From RYN-230 sp963837335 (GTDB lineage Bacteria; Actinomycetota; Actinomycetes; Streptosporangiales; Streptosporangiaceae): DNA of 64,000 nt. Below are positions 1-10,781 of the stretch, one piece after another (position 1 is the first letter of the stretch; every line of letters begins with the position of its first letter). Under the pieces are notes generated by a model, which worked only from the letters and a program-made list of their open reading frames with translations, ran no database searches and was not told the origin of the DNA. Made by a program: the position numbers and the translations under genes. The stretch lies in NCBI GenBank assembly GCA_963837335.1, contig CAWINS010000058.1:20385-84384 (forward strand), in the 5' to 3' direction.

Positions 1-714
1 TCTGTAGCCTCCGGGCAGGCGGGCCGCCCGGTGACGTCGCAGACCGTCCAGGCGCCGCCAATATGGGGACCACCGGTATCGGGATCACAAGAGTTTTGCC
101 CGTGAGGGCCGGCGATGGAATTCAGGTATCTGGCCGGAACGAGGGATGGAGCGAAGGGAAACGTGGGATGGAGCGGAGCGATGTGCGGAGCTGGCGCGCT
201 CATTCTGCCGCGCAGAAATTTGAGTGACTACCACTGATATCCAGGTTTTTCCGCCGTGTCGAGTGATTTACGAAGGTCCCACTGCGTCGCTCCGTTTAGG
301 GTGAAATCGCCCGTATTGGCCATCGGGACGCCGTGTCGCCGCTCGGCAGGCAGATCCGGTCGCGACGGGACTAAGGGACTCCAGCGGCCTGCTCCCAGGC
401 CCTATCACTCCACCGTATAGCGCGCGTGAGCTGGGTAAACGAATGACGGGCCAGGCTCGGTCGCATGACGGGCCGCGCTCGGCGCCCGAGGGCTGGCTGG
501 TCTTGTCCGGGGGGCCAGGGGGCGCGCCGCGAGTGACTCGGTGAAACGTTCACGCCGCCCAGAGATTTCTTCCCGGATCTGGTAACCCTTGACGCCCGCT
601 TGAACGTCACATTTGTTGGCAGACCCGGATACAAGAGTATCTGTTGCTATTTGCGAACTATCTAGTCATTGATGCCGTGGCCATAGTGCGGTCACCGAAG
701 CTTTTGATCGATTC
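1..714. other. Non-coding leader region, no gene seen
   Basis: No open frame here has actinobacterial codon bias or a recognisable motif; the small minus-strand frame at 371-634 looks like chance. The stretch ends just upstream of the secreted deacetylase gene, so it probably holds that gene's promoter and 5' UTR. A short duplicated GGGATGGAGCG occurs near 143-172. I looked for a c-di-AMP (ydaO-type) riboswitch, common ahead of actinobacterial secreted hydrolases, and could not support one by eye. Confidence 0.5.
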
Positions 715-726
715 GTGGGGGTAACT

Positions 727-3700
727 GTGAGCGGACGTAGGCGCAGAGCAATGGCGCGAGTGACCTCGTTCCTAGTCGCGCTGCTGATGGTCGCAGGCCT
801 GGCCTCGACGGCCGGGGCCGGAGCTAGCGCCGCGGCCACACCGCCTACGCTCGATCTGAACATCCTGCTGATAGGCACGGGCTCCGGCGACGTCACGACC
901 GCCGCCTGGCAAGCCGCGCTGAACAGCGAGGGCGTGCCTTACACCCTGGCCACCGCCTCGGGTACCTACGGGTCTGAGACGGTTACCCTGCCCGCGCTGA
1001 CCAGCCCCAACGGCAACGGCAACTTCAACGGCGTCGTCATCGCTGATTCCCCGGACGCCTTTGCCGCGGGGCAGCTGACCGCGCTGGACACCTATGAGTC
1101 CACCTTCGGCGTGCGCCAGCTCGACGGCTACATGTACCCCTCCCCGGCCCTGGGTGTGACCGATGCGAGCGCAGGTCCCCTGGATGGCAGCACGGGCACC
1201 TTGACCAGCGCCGGCCTGGCCGCCTTCCCCGAGCTCAAGGGACCGATCCCGTTTGACACCGGTAGTTACGGCTACGGCGCCACGGTGGACACCGGCGCTC
1301 CGTACACGCCGTTCATCACCAACTCCACCGGGCAGACCATGGCGGGCGTGTACCAGCACCCAAGCGGCAGCGACCCGCAGGCCGGGGTGTCCGAGCTCGC
1401 GCTCAACTTCGACTACAACGCCACTCAGCTGCAGTGGCTGCTGCTGGCTCCCGGCCTGATCAACTGGGTGACCCAGGACACCCACCTCGGCCTGTACCGC
1501 AACTACTTCGGCCAGGACATCGACGACAACTTCATCGCCGACAACGAGTGGAGCTCGCAGTTCCAGTGCACCCCGGCGGCCACCGACCCGCCGGACTACA
1601 CCTGCCCCACCGCGGATCAGGGCGTAGACCCGGGATCGTCGCCGGGCGTCCCCAACGACGTGCAGATGAGCGCGGCGGACGTGGGCTACGTCGTGAACTG
1701 GGAGAAGCAGACCGGGATCACGCTGAACATGGCGTTCAACGGCATCGGCGCCTGCCTGGCCCCCAGCGCGGCCGATCAGTCCACCAGCGCCATATGCGAC
1801 GGCAGTTTCACTGACGGCAACACCACGTACAAGGACCCTGGTGTGTCCATCGACAGCGGCAACCCGAACGACGGCGCGATGGTTGACGAGCTGCTCAAGG
1901 ACAAGGCTGACTTCAACTGGATCATCCACACCTGGTCGCACCTGTTCCTCGGCTGCACGGTGTGGCAGCCCCAGCCGCTCACGTCGGTCACGGCCAGCGG
2001 CTCCGGCGGCAGTTTCACGGCCGGCGCCTACAGCTACGAGATCACCGCGGCGACCGCCTACGGGGAATCGGAACCCTCGGCAAAGCAACCGCAACCCGTC
2101 ACAGTCAGCAGCAACGGGTCGGTCACCCTGACCTGGCCCGAGGCGACCAACGGCACCGGGACGGACGGCACGCCCGGTCCGACGCTGGCCCAGGAAGAGG
2201 CCAGCCACACCGGTGGTACCGGATTCTGGGGCTACAACGTGTACCGGGAGGACCCGGGCTCCACCACGTACGGCCTGGTCGGCCAGGTGCCCGAGAACAC
2301 GTCCGCGACCTCCTCGACCACCTACTCGTTCACCGACACGGGCAAGGCGCCCGGGGCAGCGCCCGACTCCGGCCCGGACTTCCCCACCGCGACCAACCCG
2401 GGTATCGACTGCGCCAGCCCGGCGGGCAGCTCGCTGCCGGCCTCCAGCACCACGGCCGACTCCTCCATCGACCAGGAGATCGGCCTGGACCAGGCGTGGG
2501 GCGCCGCCAATGGGCTCCCCAACTACACGCCCGCCGCAGTCGTCACCGGTGAGCACTCAGGCGTGGAAAACCCCAACATGCCGGGCGCGCTGTCCGACAC
2601 CGGCGTGACCACCTTCGCCCAGGACGCTTCCCGCCAGCCCCAGCAGTACTCCCTGGGTAAGGCGCTCGGGGCACCGCGCTACCCGAGCAACATCTACTAC
2701 AACGCGGCCAACTGGCCGGACGAGCTCAACGAGTACAACACCCTGTACGTGGCCCAGGGCGCCTCGCTCGGCGACTCCGCGTTCCCGGCTGAGACCGGCC
2801 ACTGCACGGATACCACGGCGACGACCTGCCGCAGCGCCCCGGCGACCGAGGCGGACTTCCTCGCGTCCGAGTCGCACATCATGCTCAGCCACGTGCTCGC
2901 CAACGACCCCCGGGTCGGCTACGCGCACCAGTCGGACCTGATCGGCCCGGCCACGCAGAACGGCCAGGACTACGGCTACACGATCCTGGACCTGATCAGC
3001 AACATGCTGTCCCAGTACAACACCTGGTACGCCAGCACCGCCCCGCTCGACCAGATGACCGACGTGAGCGAGGCGCAGGTGATGGCCGAGCAGGCGGCCT
3101 GGGCTTCCGCGAGCACCGGCGGCAACGTCTCCGCGACGGTGCAGAACGGCGTGGTCACGGTGACCAACAGCGGCTCGGAGGTCAAGGTCCCGGTGACCGT
3201 GCCCGCGGGCACGACCGTCCACGGCGGCCCGGCCTTCGGCACGCCCTACGGAGGTGACCTCTCGGACTGGGTGGACCTGGGCAACGGCGCCACCGAGACC
3301 CTGAACGAGAACGTGGCCCCCGCCATCACCAGCGCCGCCTCGGCCAGCTCGATCGTGGGCGCCGCCTTCAGCTTCACGGTGACCACCACCGGCGCACCTA
3401 CCCCCGCCCTCTCCGAGACCGGGGCCCTGCCGGCAGGCATCTCGTTCGCCGACAACGGGAACGGGACGGCCACCATCTCCGGGACCCCGGCGTCTGGCAG
3501 CGGGGGCAGCTACCCGATCGAGATCACGGCGGGCAACACCGTCGGCGGCTCGTCGCAGAGCTTCACGCTGACCAACTCCGAGGCCCCGAGCATCACGAGC
3601 CCGAACACCGCGACCTTCAGCACCGGGGTGGCGGGCACCTACACGGTGACCACGACCGGCTACCCAGCCGCGATCATCACCGAGTCGGGGACCCTTCCGT

Positions 3701-6559
3701 CCGGGATGACGTTCAAGGACAACAAGGACGGCACCGGGACCATCGCCGGGACCCCGGCGAGCGGCTCCCAGGGCAGCTACCCGGTGACCCTGTCGGCCAC
3801 CAACTCCTCCGGGAGCACCGCCACGCTGTCCCTGGCTATCACCGTGAACGCCGCGGCGGCCCCGACCATCACCAGCGCTTCGACGGCCGACTTCACGCTG
3901 AACCAGGCGGGCGCGGTCGCTATCACCACTACCGGCGCGCCGACCCCGGCGATCGCCGAGAGCGGGACCCTGCCGGACGGCCTCAAGTTCACCGACAACG
4001 GCAACGGCACGGCCCTGCTGTCGGGTACCCCGACGGCCACGGGCACGACCAACGTGACCTTCACGGCCAGTAATGGGATCAGCCCGAACGCGACCCAGAG
4101 CTTCACGGTCTTGGTCGGCCAGGCCCCAGCCTTCACCAGCGCCAACACGGCCACGGGCACGGTCGGGTCGTCGTTCAACTTCACCATCACGGCGGCCGGG
4201 TACCCGGCTCCGAGCTGGGGAGAGTCCAACCTGCCCCCGGGGGTCACGCTTCACCGACAACCAGGACGGCACTGCCAGTCTGTCCGGCACGCCGACCACG
4301 GCTGGCACTTACGCGGTGCCTCTCGTCGCCACCAACGCCAACGGCACGGTGCAGCAGACGCTCACCATCACCATCGAGCAGGCCCCGGCCATCACCAGCG
4401 ACAACTCGGCGACCTTCACCGCCGGGACCCTGGAGACGTTTTCGGTGAGCACCACCGGCAGTCCCACCGCGAACATCACTGAGTCGGGAGCGCTGCCGTC
4501 CGGGGTCACCTTGACCGACAACGGCGACGGGACCGCCACCCTGGCCGGCACCGCCGCCGCCGGGAGCAACGGCAGCTACCCGATCACGATCACGGCGTCC
4601 AACGGGGTGAGCCCGGCGGCCAGCCAGAGCTTCACCCTGACCGTTAATGCGGCTCCCACCGCTCCGGCCGTCACCAGCGGCAACTCGGCGGCCTTCACGG
4701 TCGGGACCCAGGCGACGTTCCCGGTGACGACCACCGGCAGTCCCACCGCGAAGATCACGGAGACGGGAGCGCTGCCGTCCGGGGTCACCTTGGCCGACAA
4801 CGGCGACGGGACGGCCACCCTGGCCGGTACCCCGGCGCCGGGCACCAGTGGCAGCTACCCGATCACGGTCACCGCGGCCAACGGGGTCAGCCCGGCCGCG
4901 AGCCAGAGCTTCACGCTCACGGTCAGCCCGGCTCTGGCCGCGCCGGTCATCACCAGCGCCACCGCGACGACCTTTGCCGTCGGCCAGGCCGGGACATTCC
5001 CGGTGACGACCACCGGCAACCCGTCGGCGACCCTGTCGGCGACCAGCAGCCCGGCGCTGCCGTCCGGGCTGAGCTTTAAGGACAACGGCGACGGGACGGC
5101 CACCCTGGCCGGTACGCCACCCGCGGGCAGCCAGGGAACGTACACGCTCACGATCGCGGCCAAGAACTCGACCGGGACAGCTACCCAGAGCTTCGTCCTG
5201 ACCGTGAACAGCGGCCTGGCCATCACGAGCGCGAATTCCGCGACCGCGACCGCTGGGCAGGCGTTCAACTTCAGCGTGACCACCACGGGCACGCCGGCGG
5301 CGACGCTCACCCGGACCGGGACGCTGCCCGCCGGCGTCACGTTCACCGCCGGCAGCAACGGGACAGCGACCCTGTCCGGAACCCCGGCGGCGATCGCGAA
5401 GGGCCCCTACGCGCTGACGTTCACGGCCAAGAACTCGACCGGGACGACCAGCCAGGCCTTCACGCTGACCGTCGACAACACGCCCACGTTCACCAGCGCG
5501 GCGTCCGTCACCGAGACGGCGGGCACGGCGTTCACGTACACGGTCGCCGCGACCGGGTATCCGACACCGTCCTTCAAGGCCACGGGGCTGCCCGCCGGAG
5601 TCAGTTTCTCCGACAACGCCAACGGGACCGGGTCGCTGTCCGGCACCACTGCGGTGGCGGCCGGGACCTACAGCGTGCCGGTCACCGCGACCAACGGCGG
5701 CGGCTCCACGACCCAGACCATCACCCTGATGGTCAACGCGGCCGGGAAGGTGGCGGTACCGACCTTCACCAGCGCGGCCACGGCTACGGCCACGGCCGGT
5801 ACGGCGCTCAGCTTCACGGTCACCACAGTGGGCAGTCCCACCACCTATACCACCAACGTGACCCACAGCGGGACCCTGCCGGCTGGTGTCTCGTTCACCA
5901 ACCGGGGGAACGGCACCGCCACGCTAACGGGTACGCCCACGGCGGCCAGCGGGGGCACCTACCCCATCACGTTCACGGCGAAGAACACGGGCGGAACCAC
6001 GACCCAGTCCTTCGTCCTGACCGTGAGCGCCAAGCCGGCGATCACGAGCGCCGCCACCGCCAAGGCCACCGACGGCTCGGGCTTCACCTTCACCGTGAAG
6101 ACCACCGGGGCGCCCGCTCCCACCCTGGCTGAGTCCGGCACCCTGCCGCAGGGGCTGACCTGGACGGATAACGGCAACGGCACGGCCACGCTGGCCGGCA
6201 CGCCCGGGGTCGGCCAGGGCGGGGTCTACAACCTGACGTTCACCGCGGCCAACGCGGGCGGGACGGCGACCCAGTCGTTCGCACTGACCGTCAGCCAGGC
6301 CCCGGCGATCACCTCCGCCGCGACGGCCACCGCCACCCACGGGAAGGCCATCACCCCGTTCACGTTCCAGGCCACCGGTTACCCGGCGCCCAACGTCACC
6401 CACACTGGCACCATCAGCGGGCTGACCTACACCAATAACGGCAACGGCACGGCGACCTTGTCGGGGACCCCGACGACCGCCGGGACCTACTCGCTGACCA
6501 TCACGGCCAAGAACTCCGTCGGTACCGCCACGCAGACCTTCGTCCTGACGGTGAGCTGA
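727..6559 (+). CDS. Secreted Agd3-like polysaccharide deacetylase with 12 Ig-like (He_PIG) repeats, frameshifted
   Basis: About 1,943 residues once one +1 frameshift near 4249 is allowed for; the Ig-repeat continues in the next frame (PPGVT, then FTDNQDGTASLSGTP). Twin-arginine-rich N-terminus and hydrophobic signal segment (SFLVALLMVAGLAS). The first ~860 residues resemble the fungal Agd3 family (CE18): an N-terminal domain starting LDLNILLIGTG (CBM87-like), an Asp motif DIDDNF near nt 1515, HTWSH near 1927 and VTGEHSGVENP near 2541. A beta-rich, fibronectin-like insert lies between HTWSH and EHSG (about 1970-2400). Twelve ~90-residue Ig-like repeats (AITSA..TAT..GTP..SF.LTV) fill 3310-6556. 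Expected role: extracellular de-N-acetylation of an amino-sugar polymer. Start GTG 727 follows a GGGGG; GTG 715 and ATG 751 are alternatives. The Agd3 assignment rests on recognised motifs, not a search. Confidence 0.72.
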
Positions 6560-6579
6560 ACCTGAGGAGGGGGAACACA

Positions 6580-7176
6580 GTGAGCACACCCGGGCACCGC
6601 AAGACCAAGAGTCATCGCCCGCGGCGAGGGACCCGTGCGTCGTGGGCCGGTGCGTCGTGGGCGGCGCGCTCGCCCAGGGTGCTGGCTGCAGGAGCAGCGG
6701 TTCTGCTGGTGGTCCTGGGGGTCGGCATCTTCGCTGCGGTCAGTGGCGGGGGGAAGAGCGCTGGCGGCGGGCATCCGGCCGGCCCGGCGACGCCCCGGGA
6801 AGCGGCCGTTACCCGAGGAGGCAAGTGGCTGACCGGCCGGGCCACTAAGCTTCTCGCGACCGTGAACGCCGATCAGGTTCAGCTCAACACGGCCGAGCGG
6901 GCGCGCCGTCACCAGGCTGCCCAGAGCGCGGGCGCGCAGCTCGCCCGGGACGCCCGGGCCGCGCTGAGCGGCCCGACGCCGCCGTCGCACGCCAGGCTCT
7001 ACACGTCAGGTCTGAAAGATCTGGAAAGGGCCGGCTCGGACGCGGCCAGCGCGGACTTCAGTAAGGTCGCCCGGCTGCTGCTGGTGGGGAACGGCGAGAT
7101 CGCGAAGGTGGTCGCGACACTCAACTACCCTGCTCCGGCCAGCCAGCCGGCCGCGGTGAACAACCCGAACGACTAG
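6580..7176 (+). CDS. Small membrane-anchored protein of unknown function
   Basis: 198 residues, GTG start 20 bp after the deacetylase stop with a strong GGAGGGGG Shine-Dalgarno, so very likely co-transcribed with it. Basic N-terminus (HRKTKSHRPRRG) followed by one transmembrane segment around residues 34-56 (VLAAGAAVLLVVLGVGIF), then a Gly/Pro linker and an Ala/Arg-rich, probably helical extracellular domain (about 85-190). I recognise no family. Its place between a polymer deacetylase and a GH114 protein suggests a wall- or membrane-associated accessory protein, which is inference only. Confidence 0.6.
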   Translation: MSTPGHRKTKSHRPRRGTRASWAGASWAARSPRVLAAGAAVLLVVLGVGIFAAVSGGGKSAGGGHPAGPATPREAAVTRGGKWLTGRATKLLATVNADQVQLNTAERARRHQAAQSAGAQLARDARAALSGPTPPSHARLYTSGLKDLERAGSDAASADFSKVARLLLVGNGEIAKVVATLNYPAPASQPAAVNNPND

Positions 7177-7245
7177 CTCCGGTGGCAGGCCCGGGTCGCA
7201 GCAGGATCCGCTGGCCACCCGGGCGGGAAGCATGAGGCGAGAGTC

Positions 7246-8337
7246 ATGAACAAGGCGGTCATTGTGCTCGGCAGTCTCAGCCTGCTGCTCGCCGCCGCCT
7301 GCGACGCGGGCTCCGGTCCTCCGTCCGCGCCGGCCGCGGCCCAAACGCCGCTGCCGGCCACGGCGGCGCCCGGGCCGGCCGCAGTCACCGCGTCCACCGG
7401 GCCGTCCGCGTCCGCCGCGGTGGCCCAGGCGGTCCCCGTCACCACCACGGCGGCTCGGGCTAGCTCGCCCTCGGCTGGGCCCGCGGCCAGCCCGCAGGCC
7501 CGCGCCTGGTGGCACCCTTCGGCCACCGGGCGCAACCATGGCCCCGAGTTCCAGTGGGAACTGGCCCATCCGCTGAAAACCCGTAACGCGGTGGATATGG
7601 GCACCGGAAGGCTCAACGCGGCCGGGCGGGTGGCCAGCCGCCCGCTGCTGTATGACATCGACGGCATCGAGAACCCGGCCTCGATGGTCAAGGCCCTGCA
7701 CCGCCTCGGTGCCCACGTGATCTGCTACATCGAGGTTGGCTCGGCGGGCAACTACTATCCAGCCGCCGACGAAGGCGTCCGGACCAGCTACTACGCGCAG
7801 CTCAAAGCGGCCGGCGATCTGGGCCGCAAGATGCCCGGGTACCCGGAGTACTACCTCAACATCAACGCGGCATCGACGGTGTCCATCATCGAGTCGATGA
7901 TCCGGAAGCAGTGCGCCGCCAAGGGCTTCGACGCGGTCGAGCCGGACATCGACGACTCCTACACCGACCGCACCGGTTACAAGATCACTGAGGTCCAGAA
8001 CGAGAAGTATGACAAGAAGCTCAGCGCCTACGCGCACCGTCTGGGCCTGGCCTGGGGCCAGAAGAACGGGGACAACGACCGGGCCTTCTCGAGCGCACTG
8101 GAGCCTGGCACCGATTTCCTGCTGACCGAAGAATGTAACTTCTACAAGTCCTGCGGGATCGTGACCCGGCCGTATGTGCGGGCCCGGAAGCTGGTGCTGG
8201 ACGCGGAGTACACCGATGACTGGGGCTCCAATGTGGCCAAGGATCTGGGTAAATTCTGCGCGGCCGATGCCTCGGGCAGTATCGACGGGACATTGTTCAC
8301 CTCGAGTCTCGCCGGGCCGCGGAATCCCTGCCAGTAA
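7246..8337 (+). CDS. GH114 family endo-alpha-1,4-polygalactosaminidase-like lipoprotein
   Basis: 363 residues. Lipoprotein signal with lipobox LAAACDAG near residue 20, then a long Ala/Pro/Thr linker to about residue 90, so a surface-tethered enzyme. The TIM-barrel domain carries GH114 hallmarks: LLYDIDGIEN, VICYIEVGSAGNYY, GFDAVEPDIDDSY (acidic catalytic-site motif), LLTEECNFY and VLDAEYT. Characterised GH114 members, including fungal Ega3, cleave alpha-1,4-galactosamine polymers. ATG 7246 is used; the spacing to the previous gene is about 70 bp. The 3' end overlaps the convergent GH135 gene by 41 bp. Activity on galactosamine is family knowledge, not shown here. Confidence 0.82.
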   Translation: MNKAVIVLGSLSLLLAAACDAGSGPPSAPAAAQTPLPATAAPGPAAVTASTGPSASAAVAQAVPVTTTAARASSPSAGPAASPQARAWWHPSATGRNHGPEFQWELAHPLKTRNAVDMGTGRLNAAGRVASRPLLYDIDGIENPASMVKALHRLGAHVICYIEVGSAGNYYPAADEGVRTSYYAQLKAAGDLGRKMPGYPEYYLNINAASTVSIIESMIRKQCAAKGFDAVEPDIDDSYTDRTGYKITEVQNEKYDKKLSAYAHRLGLAWGQKNGDNDRAFSSALEPGTDFLLTEECNFYKSCGIVTRPYVRARKLVLDAEYTDDWGSNVAKDLGKFCAADASGSIDGTLFTSSLAGPRNPCQ

Positions 8338-9166
8338 ATCCACCCGCGGCGCACTGGCCCGCCAGAGTGGCTTCCTCTCTCGGCCAGTAAGTGGGCAGCG
8401 AGCCGTAAGGGTTTGATCCGCTGCTCGCCGTCACGTAGACATAGCCGGCATTCCTGCGCTCGGCGAGGCTGAGGGCGCTGGCCAGCTGCGCACCCGAGGT
8501 GGCGTAAATGGCGTAGGCGAATTTGTGAGCCGGGTAATTAGCGACCCAGCGGGGCACGTGCAGTCCGACGAAGCTGGCGTAGGTGTTCTCGTAGACCATC
8601 ACGATGTCACCGATCGACATGTACTGCCGCTCTGGATACAGGCCGGGGTTCAGCATCACCGTCGAGCCCGGGTCCATCCGGTGCACGTAGCCGGCCAGCC
8701 GCCGGTAGTACGGTAGGCCGCCGCGGTCGCGGGAGACCTCGTCCAGAAAGATGCCGGTCACGCCGTACCAGGATCTGTAGTGCCGGACATCGGCCTGCAC
8801 CGCAGCCGCCGGGCGCTGCGTGTAGTCCGTGTTCGAGTAGCCCAGGACCGTGATACCGGCCGCCTGTGCGCGTTTCACGGTGGCCTGGTAATTGCGGTCG
8901 GGCGAACTGCCCGCCCCGGAACTCGTGATATCGAGGATCATCACCCCCGGTGCCGGTTTGCTGTCGATCGCCCTGGTCCAGATGGGGCCGGGGTAGAAGT
9001 AGGCCGGAATGAGCGCTTCCTGGCACGCGGGCCCCGCGGCCAGGATGTAACGCTCGGCGATCCCCCCGGTCAGGGTGAGCAGGATGGCGGCCAGCAGCAC
9101 GAGGACCCAGGTCCGGCCGGCCCGGGCCGGGCGTTGCCGGGCAGGTCTGGGATCCCTAGCTGGCAT
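8297..9166 (-). CDS. Spherulation-specific family 4 (GH135, Sph3-like) membrane-anchored glycosidase
   Basis: 289 residues from ATG 9166; a longer frame exists but this start lies 12 bp after the upstream gene's stop and leaves a proper N-in anchor. Basic N-terminus, one TM helix (WVLVLLAAILLTLTGG), then a spherulin-4 barrel: LIPAYFYPGP, VMILDITSSGAGSSPD, VLGYSNTDYTQR, GIFLDEVSRD, TVMLNPGLYP and MVYENTY. The Asp of FLDE and the Glu of VYEN fit the acid pair described for fungal Sph3, a galactosaminogalactan hydrolase. Last gene of the leftward polysaccharide operon and convergent with the GH114 gene. Expected role: trimming or releasing polymer outside the membrane. Confidence 0.8.
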   Translation of the reverse strand: MPARDPRPARQRPARAGRTWVLVLLAAILLTLTGGIAERYILAAGPACQEALIPAYFYPGPIWTRAIDSKPAPGVMILDITSSGAGSSPDRNYQATVKRAQAAGITVLGYSNTDYTQRPAAAVQADVRHYRSWYGVTGIFLDEVSRDRGGLPYYRRLAGYVHRMDPGSTVMLNPGLYPERQYMSIGDIVMVYENTYASFVGLHVPRWVANYPAHKFAYAIYATSGAQLASALSLAERRNAGYVYVTASSGSNPYGSLPTYWPREEATLAGQCAAGGFTGRDSAARRDSR

Positions 9167-9177
9167 GCACCGGCGGC

Positions 9178-9879
9178 TTACCGGGCCTGCGAGTCGAGAT
9201 CGCCCACCGGGAGGCAGTCCCAGGGATTCGCCCCCCCGCGGTCGGTGAGGTAAGCGCAGCCCGCGTTGCGGCGGGCGGCGAGCCACAGTGCGTCGCCGAA
9301 GTTAGCGGCCGGCAGCGAGTGCACGAGATGGAAGAACTGCTCAGCAGGCCGGGACCGCACCCAGCGGGGCACGGCCAGTTCGAGATACGCGCTCCACGGC
9401 CCCTCGAACGTGCCGAGCAGGTCAGCGTGTTCGGCATACGCTTCGACCGGGTGCGCACCGTGGTTGAAGGCCACGAGATGCGCGCCCATTTCCCGCGCGC
9501 GGCCGGTCAGGTCGGCGTAGTACCTGAGATCTTCCGGGGCTACCGCCACCCGGTCGAAAAACACCCCGTCCACCTGGTACCAGATGACGTGACGGCCCAG
9601 GTCGGCCAGGGCGTCGTACGGCGAGCGCTGGCCGTAGTTGGTGTCCACGTAGCCGCCCACCGGAACCCCGGCCGAGCGCAGCCGGTCCAGGACCGGGAAG
9701 AGGGTGGGGTCAGGCTCGGTCCCAGGCCCGTTGGCCAGGTTGAGGACGACCAGCCTGACCTGGGCCGGGCGTTGCGCGAGCCAGGTCCACTCTTGTGGGT
9801 GGGTGGCGGGATGGAAGTAGGCCGGCACGATCAGCCTGGGCCTGACCAGTTCGGTGCCGTCCGCGGCGTGTGGGCTCAA
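9178..9879 (-). CDS. Second spherulin-4/GH135-like protein, probably cytoplasmic
   Basis: About 233 residues from a TTG at 9879 whose TTGA overlaps the epimerase stop; GTG 9894 is an alternative start. No signal peptide or TM segment is visible, unlike its downstream paralogue. Family motifs in order: LIVPAYFHPATHP, RLVVLNLANGPGTEPD, VGGYVDTNYGQR, GVFFDRVAV, HLVAFNHG, GTFEGPW and a C-terminal GGANPWDCLP. The usual FFDE motif reads FFDR here, so one acidic residue is lost while the first Asp and the later Glu remain. It may be a non-catalytic or altered-specificity paralogue; partner of the glycosyltransferase is a possible role (inference). Confidence 0.72.
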   Translation of the reverse strand: MSPHAADGTELVRPRLIVPAYFHPATHPQEWTWLAQRPAQVRLVVLNLANGPGTEPDPTLFPVLDRLRSAGVPVGGYVDTNYGQRSPYDALADLGRHVIWYQVDGVFFDRVAVAPEDLRYYADLTGRAREMGAHLVAFNHGAHPVEAYAEHADLLGTFEGPWSAYLELAVPRWVRSRPAEQFFHLVHSLPAANFGDALWLAARRNAGCAYLTDRGGANPWDCLPVGDLDSQAR

Positions 9880-10778
9880 CGGCTTGCCTCCCACAGATCG
9901 TTTAGCGAGGTCCCGAGCTCGTGGCGCGGTACCCAGCCCAGATCTTCCTGGGCGCACGAGATGTCGGCCTGCTGCCAGGGGATGTGCTGCGGGCGGGGCA
10001 GGCCCGGTGCGTCTTCATGTACCGCACCGGTGTATCCGCTGATCGCGAGCAACTCCTTGACCAGGGCTCGTACCGGTGTCCCCCGCCCGCTGCCGATGTT
10101 GAGTACTGAGTGCGGCAGGGCGGGCGCGGCCGCCGCGGCCAGCACGGCGTCGGCGACGTCGCGCGCATCGACGAAATCCCGCACAGCGTCCAGCGATCCG
10201 AGACGGATATCGGTACCCTCCCTGAGGGCCCGGTGCAGTTCGGCCACCAGCCGGCCGGGCAGGCTGGTCTGCGGCGCGCCCGGGCCTACCGGGTTGAACA
10301 CGCGCAGCGCCACGCCGTCGACTCCGGCGGTGACGCCCAGCTCCACCAGCCGGGTTCCGGCTAGTTTGGTCACCCCGTAGTCTCCTGACGGGCGCGCATC
10401 GGCCCGCTCGGTCACCGGAACGCCCGGCTCGGCGGGTCCGTATTCGGCCGCGGACCCCAGGTGCACCAGCCGGGCGGGCAGCCGCGTCAGGAGCATCGCC
10501 TTCACCAGCGCGTAGGTCGCGCTGATATTGGCCGCGGCCAGCGTTCCCGGATCGCCGAGAGTGGCTCCGGCGCAGTTCACCACCGCATCCGGAGCCACTT
10601 CCGCGAGCGTCGCCGCGATCCGGGCGTAGTCATCCGCGACCAGGTCCAGGCGCTGGTAGCCGGGCAGGTCGGGACCGGCCGAGCGTCCCGCCGTAACTAT
10701 CTCCATCCCAGCGGCCGCAGCCTGGTCTCGCACGTGCGTGCCGAGGAATCCGCTCGCACCGACGATGAGAAGGCGCAT
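9876..10778 (-). CDS. NAD-dependent epimerase/dehydratase (extended SDR), NDP-sugar reductase or epimerase
   Basis: 300 residues. Rossmann motif GASGFLGTH at residues 7-15, Ser/Ala motif LGSAAEYG and catalytic YGVTK (YxxxK) place it in the extended SDR family. FNPVGPG and DFVDARDVADAV are typical of nucleotide-sugar epimerases and 4-reductases. It sits between the nucleotidyltransferase gene (3-bp gap) and a GH135 gene, clearly one operon. With the LegB-like dehydratase two genes upstream it could complete an NDP-deoxy-sugar branch, or act as a 4-epimerase supplying a galacto-configured sugar. The exact substrate cannot be read from sequence. Confidence 0.8.
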   Translation of the reverse strand: MRLLIVGASGFLGTHVRDQAAAAGMEIVTAGRSAGPDLPGYQRLDLVADDYARIAATLAEVAPDAVVNCAGATLGDPGTLAAANISATYALVKAMLLTRLPARLVHLGSAAEYGPAEPGVPVTERADARPSGDYGVTKLAGTRLVELGVTAGVDGVALRVFNPVGPGAPQTSLPGRLVAELHRALREGTDIRLGSLDAVRDFVDARDVADAVLAAAAAPALPHSVLNIGSGRGTPVRALVKELLAISGYTGAVHEDAPGLPRPQHIPWQQADISCAQEDLGWVPRHELGTSLNDLWEASR

Positions 10779-10781
10779 GAG

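Noticed and set aside
371..634. Small minus-strand frame in the leader region
   Set aside because: No motif, no ribosome-binding site and atypical composition.
772..5866. Long minus-strand frames (594, 583 and 540 residues) opposite the deacetylase
   Set aside because: They mirror the repeat-rich plus-strand gene, are Arg/Gly/Val-rich with no motifs, and arise from high GC third-position bias.
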